NCBI RefSeq assembly: GCF_001625595.1 | Contig: NZ_AUXT01000145.1 | Coordinates: 1-64,000 of the forward strand | DNA length: 64,000 nt | Source: Pseudoalteromonas luteoviolacea NCIMB 1942 | Lineage (GTDB): Bacteria; Pseudomonadota; Gammaproteobacteria; Enterobacterales; Alteromonadaceae | Direction: 5' to 3' | Shown: one piece after another, positions 17,099 to 27,880 of the stretch | Layout of the letters: the number at the start of each line of letters is the position of its first letter | How positions within the stretch are numbered: position 1 is the first letter of the stretch | Notes under the pieces: model-generated | Told to the model about the DNA's origin: nothing | Database searches by the model: none | Seen by the model: the letters and a program-made list of their open reading frames with translations, nothing else | Position numbers and translations under genes: made by a program

Positions 17099-17581
17099 AT
17101 GAATTATATTGCGCTTAGCGATTTCAAGAAAGCATGGGTTTTTCGTCATAAAGATTTACCTATTGCAGAGTCTGACTTGGACCAAATAAAGCCAATGACG
17201 GCTCAGCGCGCAGCGGTACTTTGGAGTACTATGGTCTGCAGAGAACAAGATCATCCTGACTTTTTTACGCCTAATGATTGGGTTGGCAAAGAAGATAATT
17301 GGGAGGAAGTGGTCGATTGGGAGCAGGCTTGGGAGCAAGGTGTAGGAACTTTGCCAGAAGAGATATGTGATTATCTCAAATGGGAAGACAATACCACTGT
17401 GTACTTTTGTCTTTCGCGCGAGCATGTTATTGAAACGCAATTTGGCGTTTTTAAACGTTGCTGGCAAAACTTTATGTTTCTAGTCGATGGTAGTTTGTTA
17501 TTAGGCAAAAAGCGCGATGCAGCAGTACAATTTTTAGAGTCGGGTGAGGCTAAACTAGGTCTAAGACCAAAAGAAAACTAG
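17099..17581 (+). CDS. DUF2947 family protein
   Basis: A 160-residue soluble protein typical of Vibrio and Alteromonadales, recognised by the N-terminal FKKAWVFRHKDLPI stretch and the middle segment DHPDFFTPNDW. It is rich in Trp and acidic residues, with no membrane segment or known catalytic motif. The function is unknown. It is divergent from DUF1653, with 87 bp between the two starts. Confidence 0.75.
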   Translation: MNYIALSDFKKAWVFRHKDLPIAESDLDQIKPMTAQRAAVLWSTMVCREQDHPDFFTPNDWVGKEDNWEEVVDWEQAWEQGVGTLPEEICDYLKWEDNTTVYFCLSREHVIETQFGVFKRCWQNFMFLVDGSLLLGKKRDAAVQFLESGEAKLGLRPKEN

Positions 17582-17663
17582 TACTTTTAAGCGTTGTAAT
17601 TTTGTCAGATTGGCTGTATTTAGTTACGATGGCGTGTTATAAGAACCTCACAAAGGAGGAGCT

Positions 17664-18293
17664 TTGGAAAAATACCATTCTAGCAGGCAGCAAACAACGA
17701 TCTGGCAAGATGAAGTCTCCAGACTTATTTTTGCCGAGCTTGTTAATGTATTTTACACCAGAGAAATTACCAACTTGGTGAATGAACCTGATCCAACTCG
17801 GCTAAAGCGCTTTTTAAAGAGTTTACCCTACTATGTTGAACGCGCAGCGACACATATTGTATTAGGTGCTGTACCACTTGAACTAGACAGCCATAACGGA
17901 TGCTGGGTCGCACCACAAAGAAAAAAGCCTTCGCAAGATCTTGCGGCGATAAACAAGTACTATCAAAAAAGTGCAATGGTTGGCCTTGTGGTGCCTATTA
18001 TGCTTGAATTCCAACATGAAACGGGTATCTACATTGATATGATCGATCAAGTGGCTCTAAACAAGGTACATTGCAATGAGTTTGGCTGGTTTAACTTGTC
18101 TGGTTTGCCTCAAGAATCTGAAAAAGCTAGGTTATTAAAACCTAGTAAAGCTTTAATGACCGCAGCCTGTTGTGGTCATCGATGGCATTATCATAAAATA
18201 GCAACACCAAGACTACTTGGGCTCAGAGAGATGTTGCTTGCAAGCAGTATCAATTGGCCTAATGTAACGAAAAAGAAAATAGTGTCAGGTTAA
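17664..18293 (+). CDS. Unrecognised 209-residue protein upstream of ftsB
   Basis: No family is recognised with certainty. The protein is soluble, without signal peptide or membrane helix. It holds a region rich in Tyr and Arg (LKRFLKSLPYYVERAATH), a Pro-Ile-Met-Leu-Glu-Phe segment and a Cys/His pair cluster late in the chain (AACCGHRWHYH at about residues 167-177) that could bind a metal. The start is a TTG codon, decided by a very strong AAAGGAGGA sequence at 17652-17660 just upstream. Its place directly before ftsB suggests a conserved local neighbour, but not a function. Confidence 0.6.
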   Translation: MEKYHSSRQQTTIWQDEVSRLIFAELVNVFYTREITNLVNEPDPTRLKRFLKSLPYYVERAATHIVLGAVPLELDSHNGCWVAPQRKKPSQDLAAINKYYQKSAMVGLVVPIMLEFQHETGIYIDMIDQVALNKVHCNEFGWFNLSGLPQESEKARLLKPSKALMTAACCGHRWHYHKIATPRLLGLREMLLASSINWPNVTKKKIVSG

Positions 18294-18346
18294 TATTCGC
18301 ACTTTGGCGACATGACTACACAGTTCATATACTAGGATATCGAATT

Positions 18347-18631
18347 ATGCGTTTATTCCAACTTGCGCTGTTTTGTCTGTGTGTCTACATCCAATACAAG
18401 CTTTGGTTTGGTCACAATGGTTTGCAAGATTATCGGCGCATAACTGAAACCGTCAATTCTCACCAAGAAATGAATGCAGAGTTGCTAAAAAGAAACAAAC
18501 TATTAAAAGCAGATATTGAAGATCTAAAATTAGGTTTAGAAGGTGTCGAAGAAAGAGCTCGGCATGAACTCGGTATGATAAAGCCTAATGAAACCTTCAT
18601 TCGAGTATTACCAAAGAAACAACATGAATAA
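18347..18631 (+). CDS. ftsB: Cell division protein FtsB
   Basis: A 94-residue bitopic membrane protein. It has a membrane helix at about residues 3-20, then a coiled coil of Leu and charged residues (about 28-70), and the C-terminal region GVEERARHELGMIKPNETF that is a signature of FtsB. It joins FtsL and FtsQ in the divisome. The gene overlaps ispD by eight bases, the usual order in gammaproteobacteria. Confidence 0.9.
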   Translation: MRLFQLALFCLCVYIQYKLWFGHNGLQDYRRITETVNSHQEMNAELLKRNKLLKADIEDLKLGLEGVEERARHELGMIKPNETFIRVLPKKQHE

Positions 18632-19319
18632 ATCAATCTCTATTGCCTCCGTCGTTCCAGCGGCTGGAGTAGGTGCAAGAATGGGGTTAAACCACCCTAA
18701 GCAATATATAAATATTAACGGTAAAACAGTATTAGAGCACACGCTAAATAAGCTGGCTAGCGTAAGCCTGATTGAGCACATTTATGTTGCGGTTAGCGAA
18801 TCAGACGAATACTTCTCCGGGCTTGAGTTAGAGCACCTCGCATTGTCTCGCGTTAATGGAGGGAAAGAGCGGGCTGATTCAGTCTTAAATGCATTGAAAG
18901 CAATGTCTGATAACCCACCTAAATGGGTATTAGTGCATGATGCGGCGAGACCTTTGGTTGACGTAAAAGATATAGAAAAGCTCATCGCTCAATGCCTCAC
19001 TTCAAATGAAGGAGGTATACTCGCGAGCAAAGTGAAAGACACGATTAAAAGAGGTTCTCTGTATAGTGATGAAACCGTTCCTCGAGACATGTTATGGCAA
19101 GCGTTAACACCGCAAATGTTTATTTATGAAGAGCTTTTAAGTGCTTTAGATATTGGATTAAGTACTGGGGCAACCATTACAGACGAGGCTTCGGCAATGG
19201 AGCTTCTCGGTAAACCTGTTAGATTGGTTGAAGGGCGCTCGGACAATATAAAAATTACCACGCCAGAAGATCATGCTTTAGCATGTTTTTTAATGAGCCA
19301 GCAAAAAAAGAGTAGTTAA
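18624..19319 (+). CDS. ispD: 2-C-methyl-D-erythritol 4-phosphate cytidylyltransferase
   Basis: A 231-residue MEP-pathway enzyme that joins methylerythritol phosphate to CMP. The nucleotide-binding signature [12 protein letters not shown] is at residues 10-21, the HPKQY motif at 24-28, and HDAARP in the middle. ATG 18624 is chosen over 18588 because the signature lies ten residues from it, as in known IspD proteins. It stands one base before ispF, so the two are translated together. Confidence 0.94.
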   Translation: MNKSISIASVVPAAGVGARMGLNHPKQYININGKTVLEHTLNKLASVSLIEHIYVAVSESDEYFSGLELEHLALSRVNGGKERADSVLNALKAMSDNPPKWVLVHDAARPLVDVKDIEKLIAQCLTSNEGGILASKVKDTIKRGSLYSDETVPRDMLWQALTPQMFIYEELLSALDIGLSTGATITDEASAMELLGKPVRLVEGRSDNIKITTPEDHALACFLMSQQKKSS

Positions 19320-19320
19320 T

Positions 19321-19797
19321 ATGTTTAGAATTGGTCATGGGTTTGATGTGCATAAATTTGGTGGTCAAGGGCCATTGGTAATTTGTGGAGAGAAGATAGG
19401 CTACCACCAGGGGTTCATTGCTCACTCTGATGGTGATGTTGCTGTACATGCATTATGTGATGCCTTATTAGGTGCGTTAGCGCTTGGTGATATCGGCAAA
19501 CACTTCCCTGATACCGACAATGAATTTGAGGATATTGACAGTCGAATTTTACTGCGCAGAGTCATGAGACAAGTCAAAAATATGGGCTATCGCGTTGGCA
19601 ATTTGGACGTTACGATAGTAGCGCAAGCTCCAAAAATGAGGCCTCACATAGATGCTATGCGTGCAAATTTAGCTGAAGATTGCGATATTGCAATGGATCA
19701 AGTTAATGTCAAAGCGACTACGACAGAAAAGTTAGGGTTTGAAGGGCGTAAAGAGGGGATCTCTAGTCACGCTGTTGTATTACTCTTTAAGGTATAA
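19321..19797 (+). CDS. ispF: 2-C-methyl-D-erythritol 2,4-cyclodiphosphate synthase
   Basis: A 158-residue homotrimeric MEP-pathway enzyme. The metal ligands Asp9 and His11 (GFDVHKF) and the His in AHSDGDV are present, as is the [10 protein letters not shown] loop and the C-terminal [15 protein letters not shown] motif. It acts two steps after IspD (IspE intervenes and is encoded elsewhere). Confidence 0.95.
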   Translation: MFRIGHGFDVHKFGGQGPLVICGEKIGYHQGFIAHSDGDVAVHALCDALLGALALGDIGKHFPDTDNEFEDIDSRILLRRVMRQVKNMGYRVGNLDVTIVAQAPKMRPHIDAMRANLAEDCDIAMDQVNVKATTTEKLGFEGRKEGISSHAVVLLFKV

Positions 19798-19801
19798 AAT
19801 C

Positions 19802-20851
19802 GTGATTGATGCTATCTCTTCGTTAAATTATTTGTATGGAAAGCCGCTATCAGAAGGCGAGTTCAAACGCGCTCCTGAAGATTTTGTGGTTGAAGAAGTG
19901 TTAGATATTGAATTTACTGGCGAGGGTGAACATGTTTGTTTGCAGGTGATTAAACGCGGTGAAAATACCGCGTATGTTGCAAAGAAAATTGCTCAATTGG
20001 CTGGTGTGGCCCCTCGTGATGTAAGCTATGCAGGCCTGAAAGATCGTCACGGAGTTTGTACTCAATGGTTTAGTGTACCGGTTCCTATCAAAACTGAGCT
20101 GGATTTTTCTAAACTAAACTCCGACTCGATTGTCGTACTTAAACAAGTTAGACACAATAGAAAGTTAAGAATTGGGTGCCATCGAGGCAATCGATTTATC
20201 ATTACATTGCGTAATGTAACTGAGCCGCTAGATGTTTTGTCTCGCATCAACGCAGTAAGGCAAGGCGTACCAAATTACTTTGCTGAACAACGATTTGGAC
20301 ACGATGGTCATAATTTAGAGATGGCAGAAAGGTTATTCGGTGGTGAATACATCCGAGATAAAAAGCTACGCGGCATCGTGATTTCAGCTGCACGTTCGCA
20401 CATATTTAACCAAATAGTCTCTCGGCGCGTAAAAGAACATGGCTTAGCTAAAACATGGCACCGGGAAGTCTTTATGCTCGCTGGAAGCAATGCGTTCTTT
20501 GAAGACGATTTAAATGACGATATTGTAGAGCGTTTGAACAGAGAAGACATTCTATTGTCGGCCCCACTTGTTGGCAAAGGTGAAAAGGGGCTCACTTCGA
20601 TTGAACGTGAGTGGGTTCTTGCATATAGCACGTGGCATCAGGGCTTGGCTGATTTAGGGTTGAAAAATGAGCGTCGTAGCTTAAGAGTTATTCCGAAAGA
20701 GTTAAAACTAGAGTCTATGCCGGAACGGACTATCAAGCTTACTTTTGAATTACCTAAGGGTTGTTACGCTACTTCGGTCCTCAGAGAGCTCATCATGCAT
20801 AAAGACGTAAGTTTAAAAGAAAAACAACCACCAGGAGACTTGGAAGAGTGA
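19802..20851 (+). CDS. truD: tRNA pseudouridine(13) synthase TruD
   Basis: A 349-residue pseudouridine synthase that modifies U13 of some tRNAs. The catalytic aspartate lies in [14 protein letters not shown] and the [12 protein letters not shown] motif is intact. The start is taken as GTG 19802, four bases after the ispF stop, since family members start ten or so residues before LYGKPL; a frame from 19739 would overlap ispF by 59 bases. The stop overlaps the surE start (GTGA). Confidence 0.92.
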   Translation: MIDAISSLNYLYGKPLSEGEFKRAPEDFVVEEVLDIEFTGEGEHVCLQVIKRGENTAYVAKKIAQLAGVAPRDVSYAGLKDRHGVCTQWFSVPVPIKTELDFSKLNSDSIVVLKQVRHNRKLRIGCHRGNRFIITLRNVTEPLDVLSRINAVRQGVPNYFAEQRFGHDGHNLEMAERLFGGEYIRDKKLRGIVISAARSHIFNQIVSRRVKEHGLAKTWHREVFMLAGSNAFFEDDLNDDIVERLNREDILLSAPLVGKGEKGLTSIEREWVLAYSTWHQGLADLGLKNERRSLRVIPKELKLESMPERTIKLTFELPKGCYATSVLRELIMHKDVSLKEKQPPGDLEE

Positions 20852-21597
20852 AAATCTTATTGAGCAATGATGATGGTGTAAATGCCAAAGGTATTGACGT
20901 TTTGTATAAAGCTTTAAATGAGCTTGCCAACGTGACTGTCGTTGCACCAGACAGAAATTGTAGCGGTGCAAGTAACTCTTTGACGTTATTAAACCCACTG
21001 CGTACGGCTAAATTAGATAATGGCTTTATTTCAGTCAATGGAACGCCCACTGATTGTGTGCATTTAGGAGTGAACCAGCTCGTTGACAGTACGCCGGATT
21101 TAGTCGTAGCTGGTATAAATAATGGGGCAAATCTTGGAGACGATACATTATATTCAGGCACAGTTGCAGCGGCCGCCGAGGGCCGTCATTTAGGCTTGCC
21201 AGCCATTGCGGTGTCATTGTGTTCCAAACAGGAAGCTCATTATGAGACTGCGGCAGCCGTCACCGTTAAAATTATCAAAGCACTAGGCAGTCACCCTTTA
21301 CCCAAAGATCAAATAATCAATATTAACGTGCCTGACATACCGTTAAGTGAACTCAAAGGGGTCAAGGTAACAAGGCTAGGTGCGCGTCATAAAGCAGATA
21401 CTATGACAAAGCAATGTGACCCTTGGAATCGAGAGATATACTGGTATGGCTCATTGGGCTCTGAGAGTGATGCTGGGGAAGGTACCGACTTTTACGCTGT
21501 TAACCAAGGATACGCGTCGATAACGCCGCTTACAGTTGATATGACAGCACACGATAGCATTGATAGCCTAGCCACTTGGCTTTCTGCTCAGGAGTAG
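20848..21597 (+). CDS. surE: 5'/3'-nucleotidase SurE
   Basis: A 249-residue nucleotidase/exopolyphosphatase. The metal-binding SNDDG motif is at residues 6-10 (Asp8, Asp9); the GTPTDCVH and [11 protein letters not shown] motifs follow. It is a stationary-phase survival factor that commonly sits with pcm and rpoS, as here. The start is GTG overlapping the truD stop. Confidence 0.95.
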   Translation: MKILLSNDDGVNAKGIDVLYKALNELANVTVVAPDRNCSGASNSLTLLNPLRTAKLDNGFISVNGTPTDCVHLGVNQLVDSTPDLVVAGINNGANLGDDTLYSGTVAAAAEGRHLGLPAIAVSLCSKQEAHYETAAAVTVKIIKALGSHPLPKDQIININVPDIPLSELKGVKVTRLGARHKADTMTKQCDPWNREIYWYGSLGSESDAGEGTDFYAVNQGYASITPLTVDMTAHDSIDSLATWLSAQE

Positions 21598-21602
21598 CTC
21601 AA

Positions 21603-22241
21603 TTGCTCAGTAATTATCAACGCAGTGCTGACAAACTCGCAGCAAATTTAAAAGCTGCTGGGATACAAGATTCGGCTGTGTTGCAAAGTATATCTGAAGT
21701 ACCTAGGCATTTGTTTGTAGATGATATTTTGCAGCATAAATCTTATGAGAACACGGCGCTGCCCATTGGTCAGGGGCAGACAATATCACAGCCATACATT
21801 GTTGCCAGAATGACCGAAGTGCTGCATCAATTTGGCATTTCACGAAACGTTCTTGAAGTAGGTACGGGTTCTGGTTACCAAACGGCTGTGTTAGCGAAAC
21901 TGTTTGAAAATGTCTTTAGTATTGAGCGAATAAAAACATTACAGTGGCAAGCTAAGCGACGTTTGCATCAGTTGGATTTATACAATGTTTCTATGAAACA
22001 TGGTGATGGCTGGTTGGGTTGGCAATCTAAAGCCCCCTTTGACGGCATAATTGTCACGGCAGCGGCATCAGTTGTTCCTGAGCAGCTATTGACTCAGTTA
22101 GCTGATGGCGGAGCAATGGTGGTCCCTTTAGGTGTTGATGAACAAATTTTGACACTTTTTACTAAGAGCGAGGGTAAAATCACTCAGCAAGCGCTTGCCC
22201 CGGTCCGGTTTGTACCTTTGGTAGCTGGCCCGATATCCTAA
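21603..22241 (+). CDS. pcm: Protein-L-isoaspartate O-methyltransferase
   Basis: A 212-residue SAM-dependent repair enzyme for isoaspartyl residues. GQGQTISQP is at residues 57-65 and the SAM-binding LEVGTGSGYQTA at 84-95. The start is TTG 21603, supported by GGAG at 21591-21594 eight bases upstream and by the family length of about 210; it leaves a five-base gap after surE. Confidence 0.92.
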   Translation: MLSNYQRSADKLAANLKAAGIQDSAVLQSISEVPRHLFVDDILQHKSYENTALPIGQGQTISQPYIVARMTEVLHQFGISRNVLEVGTGSGYQTAVLAKLFENVFSIERIKTLQWQAKRRLHQLDLYNVSMKHGDGWLGWQSKAPFDGIIVTAAASVVPEQLLTQLADGGAMVVPLGVDEQILTLFTKSEGKITQQALAPVRFVPLVAGPIS

Positions 22242-22321
22242 AATAAATGAAGAAAAATATTTGTAAGACTGATAAATTTTGCATTTCTTAGTTTATTGTA
22301 AAGCTGGTTGAAAACTCGACT

Positions 22322-23170
22322 ATGGATTTTGGTGGTGTAAGGGTGAGACAAAAAAACTTAATTATAACTGGCTTTTGTTGTCTATTTTTGAGTGCTTGTA
22401 CCTCTGTTCATACTCCTGCCCCAGTTGTCAACCTGAGTAAAGGTAAGATAACTTCGTCAAAAAAAATTCACATTAAAAATAATCGTTATAAGGTAAGAAA
22501 AGGTGACACTTTATTTGCCATTGCATTCAGTGCAAATAAGGATGTACGCACGGTAGCTAAAATCAATAATATTAAGCCTCCCTATACGATTTATCCGGGT
22601 CAGACTATATTATTAACCTATTCTAAAAAAGCCAATAAAACGGTTAAAGTTTCGCCGTTGAAAATCAAAAATAACACAAATAATAAACCTTTAAATAACA
22701 AGGTGTCGAAAAAAGAGCTTGATCCCCCCCCGCAACGAGAGTATGTTCAAAAACAAGCCAGTAAAAAAACCAATGACACCAGTACTTTGTTGAATAAAAA
22801 GGTACGTTGGAATTGGCCCGCAGTAGGTAAAGTTACAAGACGCTTTTCTATAAAAGAAAATGGCTACAAGGGAATACAGATTACTAACAAAACAGGGACA
22901 TCGATAAAGGCTGCGGCAAACGGCATTGTTGTTTATGCAGGGAGTGCATTAAGAGGTTATGGCAATTTAATCATTTTGAAGCATACCGATGATTATCTTA
23001 GCGCATATGCCCACAATTCCAAATTGCTAGTAAGAGAGCAGCAGCAGGTTAAGGTGGGGCAGAAGATTGCCGAAATGGGGAATTCGGATTCAAGCTCGGT
23101 TGCTTTGCGTTTTGAAGTAAGATATCGAGGTAAGTCTGTAGACCCTATGAGGTATCTGCCCAGAAAATAG
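22322..23170 (+). CDS. nlpD: Murein hydrolase activator lipoprotein NlpD
   Basis: A 282-residue lipoprotein with a lipobox LSAC at Cys26, a LysM domain at about residues 58-102 (YKVRKGDTLFAIAF to YPGQTILL), a basic Lys/Asn-rich linker and a C-terminal LytM/M23 domain. The M23 zinc motif is degenerate (ALRFEVR where peptidases have HLHFEV), as in NlpD and EnvC, so it should activate the amidase AmiC rather than cut peptidoglycan. In relatives the main rpoS promoter lies inside nlpD. A GTG at 22343 is an alternative start. Confidence 0.9.
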   Translation: MDFGGVRVRQKNLIITGFCCLFLSACTSVHTPAPVVNLSKGKITSSKKIHIKNNRYKVRKGDTLFAIAFSANKDVRTVAKINNIKPPYTIYPGQTILLTYSKKANKTVKVSPLKIKNNTNNKPLNNKVSKKELDPPPQREYVQKQASKKTNDTSTLLNKKVRWNWPAVGKVTRRFSIKENGYKGIQITNKTGTSIKAAANGIVVYAGSALRGYGNLIILKHTDDYLSAYAHNSKLLVREQQQVKVGQKIAEMGNSDSSSVALRFEVRYRGKSVDPMRYLPRK

Positions 23171-23222
23171 CGTATCGACGTATTGATGGAACACTATCAC
23201 TTATTCGCTTGGGAGGATGCTT

Positions 23223-24209
23223 ATGGCTCAAACATCAAAACAGAAAAGTAAAGTGAACCCGGAATTAGACGACAAATTTAACAGGGTTGACTCTGAAGAC
23301 AGTCCTAGTGAAGAGCTTCTTGAAAATATCGACAATGAGGAAGAGCTTTTTGCGAAAGACGATTCAGTTAAAAATTTAGACGCAACCCAATTGTATCTTG
23401 GTGAGATTGGCTTCTCTCCGTTACTTAGTGCTGAAGAAGAAGTTTATTTTGCGCGTAAAGCCTTGCAAGGGTGTGAAGCGTCTCGCAAGAGGATGATTGA
23501 AAGTAACTTGCGTTTGGTTGTTAAAATTGCACGACGTTACAATAATCGAGGACTTGCACTGCTCGACCTTATTGAAGAAGGTAACTTAGGGTTAATCAGA
23601 GCAGTTGAAAAATTTGACCCTGAACGTGGTTTTAGATTCTCGACTTATGCCACTTGGTGGATACGACAAACCATCGAGCGGGCGATAATGAACCAGACTA
23701 GAACCATACGTCTGCCTATCCATGTCGTGAAAGAGCTAAACGTATATCTCAGAACAGCGAGAGAACTTACGCAAAAGCTGGATCACGAACCCACAGCTGA
23801 AGAAATTGCTGAATGTCTAGACAAGCCAGTCGAAGACGTAAGTAAAATGCTTCGCCTAAACGAAAAAATCACTTCAGTGGATACCCCCATTGGTGGTGAC
23901 AATGATAAAGCCCTTCTTGATATCATCGCTGATGAACGAGGATATGAACCTGAGAGTGAAGTACAAAATAAAGATATTAATCGCCACATAGTAGATTGGT
24001 TAGGAGAGCTTAACCCTAAGCAACGAGAAGTACTAGCACGCAGATTTGGATTACTTGGTTACGAGCCTTCAACATTGGAGGATGTAGGTCGAGAAATAGG
24101 CTTAACTCGTGAACGGGTGCGACAAATTCAAGTTGAAGCGCTGCGTCGTCTCAAAGATATTTTACAGCATGAAGGCCTAAGCACTGACAGCTTATTTGAG
24201 CAGTTGTAA
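23223..24209 (+). CDS. rpoS: RNA polymerase sigma factor RpoS
   Basis: A 328-residue sigma-70 family protein with regions 1.2 ([21 protein letters not shown]), 2 ([37 protein letters not shown]), 3 and 4 ([19 protein letters not shown]). It directs stationary-phase and stress transcription. ATG 23223 is chosen: GGGAGG at 23211-23216 is six bases before it, while it directly abuts an in-frame ATG at 23217. The nlpD-rpoS order is the classical one. Confidence 0.95.
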   Translation: MAQTSKQKSKVNPELDDKFNRVDSEDSPSEELLENIDNEEELFAKDDSVKNLDATQLYLGEIGFSPLLSAEEEVYFARKALQGCEASRKRMIESNLRLVVKIARRYNNRGLALLDLIEEGNLGLIRAVEKFDPERGFRFSTYATWWIRQTIERAIMNQTRTIRLPIHVVKELNVYLRTARELTQKLDHEPTAEEIAECLDKPVEDVSKMLRLNEKITSVDTPIGGDNDKALLDIIADERGYEPESEVQNKDINRHIVDWLGELNPKQREVLARRFGLLGYEPSTLEDVGREIGLTRERVRQIQVEALRRLKDILQHEGLSTDSLFEQL

Positions 24210-24248
24210 CTCTCAAACTTCAAATCCATGCTCTTGAGCATTGGTCGC

Positions 24249-24292
24249 ACTTTTCCCCTAGATGCAATATTAGATTTATCTAGGGGAAAAGT
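24249..24292 (+). repeat. Perfect 15-bp inverted repeat after rpoS
   Basis: ACTTTTCCCCTAGAT (24249-24263) and its exact reverse complement (24278-24292) flank a 14-base AT-rich loop, 39 bp after the rpoS stop. No T-run follows on either strand, so it is not a textbook intrinsic terminator; it could be a 3'-end stabilising hairpin or a protein-binding palindrome. Confidence 0.7.
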
Positions 24293-24445
24293 TGGTCTTG
24301 AACCTCATTATTGCAATCCTACATTGATAACAAATTGAACTGAGTATTGTATCGCTTCGAGCTTTGTTGCGAGAATAATAAGCTTGTCTTAGCTGATTAC
24401 TGCGCTTTTTAGGTTGAGCGTGTCTTGTCAGGTTGTTGTAGGCAT

Positions 24446-24478
24446 AAAAAAGCCACTGTATTAAACAGTGGCTTTTTT
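24446..24478. terminator. Bidirectional terminator between rpoS and valS
   Basis: AAAAAAGCCACTGT (24446-24459) pairs perfectly over 14 bp with ACAGTGGCTTTTTT (24465-24478) around a five-base loop. The A-run and T-run on the two sides make it a terminator for both the rpoS side and the minus-strand valS gene, whose stop is 17 bp away. The stretch 24293-24445 between the two hairpins shows no gene. Confidence 0.85.
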
Positions 24479-24494
24479 CTTATTCCAAATCAGA

Positions 24495-27341
24495 TTAAAG
24501 AGATTCGATTTTAGCTTTTTGCTCAAGTAGCTTGGCTTTAGCGTCGCTAAATTCAGCGAGTTTATCTTTCTCTTTTTCTAATACTGCAGCTGGTGCATTA
24601 TTAACAAACTTTTCGTTTGCCAACTTCTTCTCCACCTGTGAAAGGCCCTTTTCAGCTTTTTCTAGTTGTTTGGCAATACGTGCAAGCTCTGCATCTACAT
24701 CAATTAAGCCAGCCATTGGGATCATAATTTCTAAATCACCAATAAACGCGGTCGCCGACGCAGGGGCATCTTCTTTGTTTGCCAAAACAGTAAACTCTTC
24801 TAATTTAGCCAACGAGCTTAAGAAGGCCTTGTTGTCATTTAATCGGCGTTGATCTTGTTCATTTACGTTAGCTAACAATACGCTCAGAGGTTTGTTTGGA
24901 CTGATGTCCATTTCACCACGAATGTTACGAATAGCCAAAATGAACTGCTTAACCCACTCAAGATCAGCCATCGCTTGTTCATCAACAATCGAAGCATTGA
25001 ACTGAGGGAATGCCTGCAACATAATTGTATTTGCTTCAATGCCTGCAAGCGGTGCTACACGCTTCCAGATGGTTTCTGTGATATATGGCATTAATGGGTG
25101 CATCAGGCGTAGCAGGCCTTCCAACACTGTAATTAGCGTATGACGTGTGCCACGTTGCTGTACTTCGTCACCTTTAAATAAAACCGGCTTTGTTAACTCT
25201 AAATACCAGTCACAGAACTGATTCCAAGTGAATTCGTAAATTGTATTTGCCGCAAGGTCAAAGCGGTAGTTGTCCAAATGCTCAGTAAAGGTATTCACAG
25301 TGTTTTGGAACTGGCCCAAGATCCAGCGGTCTGCTAGTGAATACTGTTTTGGAGCATCATTGAAGCCACAATCTTGCTCTTCTGTATTCATCAGCACGTA
25401 GCGGCTAGCGTTCCAAAGTTTGTTACAGAAGTTACGGTAGCCTTCAAGCCTGTTCATATCCCAATTGATATCACGACCTGTAGATGCCATTGCTGCGAGT
25501 GTAAATCGCAATGCATCCGTACCGTGGGCTTCGATACCATCAGCAAATGTCTTACGGGTGTTTTTCTCAATCTTCTGCGCTAATTGAGGTTGCATCATGT
25601 TACCGGTGCGCTTAGTCACAAGGCTTTCTAATTCAATACCGTCGATCATATCAAGCGGATCTAGCACATTACCTTTTGACTTAGACATCTTATCACCGTT
25701 TTCATCACGGATAAGACCAGTCACATAGACTGTTTTAAATGGTACTTGTGGTGTGCCATCGTCGTTTTTAACGAAGTGCATGGTCATCATGATCATGCGG
25801 GCAACCCAGAAGAAGATAATGTCAAAGCCAGTAACTAGTACATCAGACGGGTGGAATACTTTTAAGTCTTCAGTGTTTTCTGGCCAACCTTGTGTTGAAA
25901 AGGTCCACAGAGCTGATGAGAACCAAGTATCCAATACGTCATCGTCTTGTGTTAGCACAACGTCGTCACTTAGGTTATTGTCTTTGCGGACTTCAGCTTC
26001 GTCGCGACCGACATACACATTGCCCTCGGCATCATACCAAGCTGGAATACGGTGTCCCCACCATAGCTGACGAGAGATACACCAATCTTGAATATCACGC
26101 ATCCAAGAGAAGTACATGTTTTCGTACTGCTTAGGTACAAATTGAATATCGCCGTCTTCAACAGCCTTGATAGCAGGCTCTGCAAGAGGTGCTACTCGCA
26201 CATACCATTGGTCTGTTAACAGTGGCTCGATGACAACACCTGAACGGTCACCATAAGGAACTGTTAGGCTGTGATCATCAATTTTCTCTAAAAGGCCTGC
26301 TTGTTCAAATTCTTCAATGATTAGTTTACGTGCATCAAAGCGATCTAATCCGTGGAAGCGCTCTGGAATTGGTGCATCAAGAGACAGCTCTTTACCGTCA
26401 AAAGTATAGCTTTCACCTTGCGCCAGTACAGCAGCGTCTTTGTTAAATACATTGATCATAGGTAGCTGGTGGCGCTTACCTACTTCGTTATCGTTAAAGT
26501 CATGAGCTGGTGTGATTTTTACACAGCCAGTGCCTTTTTCCATGTCTGCATGTTCATCAGCAACGATTGGAATACGACGGTTAACGATAGGCAGTAAAAT
26601 TTCTTTGCCAATCAGGTCTTGATAGCGTTCGTCATCTGGATTAACTGCAACACCTGTATCACCGAGCATAGTCTCTGGACGCGTTGTCGCAACAATGATG
26701 TAGTCTTTACCATCTTTGGTTTTTACGCCATCGGCAAGTGGGTAGCGCAAGTTCCACATGTGGCCTTGCTTGTCTTTGTTTTCTACTTCTAGGTCAGAGA
26801 TTGCTGTATGAAGCTTAGGATCCCAGTTTACTAAGCGCTTACCACGATAAATTAAATCTTCTTTATATAGGCGAACAAAGACTTCTTTAACCGCTTCAGA
26901 CAAGCCTTCGTCCATCGTGAAGCGTTCACGATCCCAATCTACAGATGCACCTAAGCGACGTAGTTGCTTCGTGATGGTGCCGCCAGACTCGTTTTTCCAC
27001 TGCCAAATTCGGTCGATGAATTCATCACGGCCCAAGTCGTGTCTTGTTTTACCTTCCTCAGCAGCAAGTTTGCGCTCTACAACCATCTGCGTTGCAATAC
27101 CTGCGTGGTCAGTACCGACCTGCCATAAAGTATTTTTACCTTTCATACGCTGGTAGCGTGTTAGCGTATCCATGATGGTATCTTGGAACGCGTGGCCCAT
27201 GTGCAGGCTACCTGTGACGTTTGGTGGCGGGATCATGATTGAGTATGCATCGCCTTGTCCAGAAGGCTTAAAATAGCCATTCTCTTCCCAGTCTTGGTAT
27301 AGTGACTGTTCAATATCTTGTGGATTATAGGTTTTATCCAT
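24495..27341 (-). CDS. valS: Valyl-tRNA synthetase
   Basis: A 948-residue class I synthetase. The HIGH motif is HMGH at residues 47-50 after PPPNVTGSL, and KMSKSKGN follows in the middle of the chain. The editing domain ([11 protein letters not shown]) and a C-terminal coiled coil rich in Lys and Glu (about the last 70 residues) are present. The length is close to E. coli ValS (951). It follows holC by 23 bp, with pepA upstream, the usual order. Confidence 0.96.
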   Translation of the reverse strand: MDKTYNPQDIEQSLYQDWEENGYFKPSGQGDAYSIMIPPPNVTGSLHMGHAFQDTIMDTLTRYQRMKGKNTLWQVGTDHAGIATQMVVERKLAAEEGKTRHDLGRDEFIDRIWQWKNESGGTITKQLRRLGASVDWDRERFTMDEGLSEAVKEVFVRLYKEDLIYRGKRLVNWDPKLHTAISDLEVENKDKQGHMWNLRYPLADGVKTKDGKDYIIVATTRPETMLGDTGVAVNPDDERYQDLIGKEILLPIVNRRIPIVADEHADMEKGTGCVKITPAHDFNDNEVGKRHQLPMINVFNKDAAVLAQGESYTFDGKELSLDAPIPERFHGLDRFDARKLIIEEFEQAGLLEKIDDHSLTVPYGDRSGVVIEPLLTDQWYVRVAPLAEPAIKAVEDGDIQFVPKQYENMYFSWMRDIQDWCISRQLWWGHRIPAWYDAEGNVYVGRDEAEVRKDNNLSDDVVLTQDDDVLDTWFSSALWTFSTQGWPENTEDLKVFHPSDVLVTGFDIIFFWVARMIMMTMHFVKNDDGTPQVPFKTVYVTGLIRDENGDKMSKSKGNVLDPLDMIDGIELESLVTKRTGNMMQPQLAQKIEKNTRKTFADGIEAHGTDALRFTLAAMASTGRDINWDMNRLEGYRNFCNKLWNASRYVLMNTEEQDCGFNDAPKQYSLADRWILGQFQNTVNTFTEHLDNYRFDLAANTIYEFTWNQFCDWYLELTKPVLFKGDEVQQRGTRHTLITVLEGLLRLMHPLMPYITETIWKRVAPLAGIEANTIMLQAFPQFNASIVDEQAMADLEWVKQFILAIRNIRGEMDISPNKPLSVLLANVNEQDQRRLNDNKAFLSSLAKLEEFTVLANKEDAPASATAFIGDLEIMIPMAGLIDVDAELARIAKQLEKAEKGLSQVEKKLANEKFVNNAPAAVLEKEKDKLAEFSDAKAKLLEQKAKIESL

Positions 27342-27364
27342 TACACAGAACCTTTAAAAATACT

Positions 27365-27811
27365 TTAATTATCAATTTCTTTTGTTGAAATATTAGCGCC
27401 TATAGCGCGAAGTTGTTTGAACCTTTCTCGTGCAGCCTGCTTGGCATGCGACTCCACAGGAACAAAGTCGTAAACCTGCTCAAATCGTCGGACAAAATCC
27501 GGGATATGTGTGGCGAGGTTGATTAGCGTCGTGCGCCTTCCAACCGGTGGCATTTGCCCAATTTCTACGGGTGCGCCACCTTTTGGGCCTTCACCTTGCA
27601 AATTATGCGGTACGAAACTTTCAGCATCGAACTGCCACAAATATTCGTCAACGGCATGGGCATCTTCAACGCTGTTTACATAAATAAACACGCGTTGCCC
27701 TGCACGGTAAAGTTTAGCAGCACTGCGTGCTGCTAGATCAAAATGAGCCGGGACTTGTTGATTGGGCTCATGGTCATGCTTTAACACAAAAAAGCGTGCA
27801 TTGATTGACAT
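27365..27811 (-). CDS. holC: DNA polymerase III subunit chi
   Basis: A 148-residue HolC-like protein. It has the conserved FFVLKH start region, the YRAGQRVFIYVNSVEDAHAVDEYLWQF core split around residue 50 and the FVPHNL segment. It links the clamp loader to single-strand binding protein in the replisome. It lies between pepA and valS in the same direction, as in most gammaproteobacteria. Confidence 0.9.
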   Translation of the reverse strand: MSINARFFVLKHDHEPNQQVPAHFDLAARSAAKLYRAGQRVFIYVNSVEDAHAVDEYLWQFDAESFVPHNLQGEGPKGGAPVEIGQMPPVGRRTTLINLATHIPDFVRRFEQVYDFVPVESHAKQAARERFKQLRAIGANISTKEIDN

Positions 27812-27880
27812 GGCATGTGACTTATATTCAGTCCTGAATTACCAGCTTTGCACGATTTGCTTCGCTTGAATTCAGCGTTC

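Noticed and set aside
22780-23170. Active M23 endopeptidase in NlpD
   Set aside because: The zinc-binding motif is degenerate (ALRFE in place of HLHFE), as in amidase activators.
24324-24350. Possible small-RNA promoter (TTGATA, 15 bp, TATTGT) ahead of the terminator at 24446
   Set aside because: The -10 match is weak (4 of 6), the spacing is short, and the downstream terminator is already explained by the convergent rpoS and valS genes.
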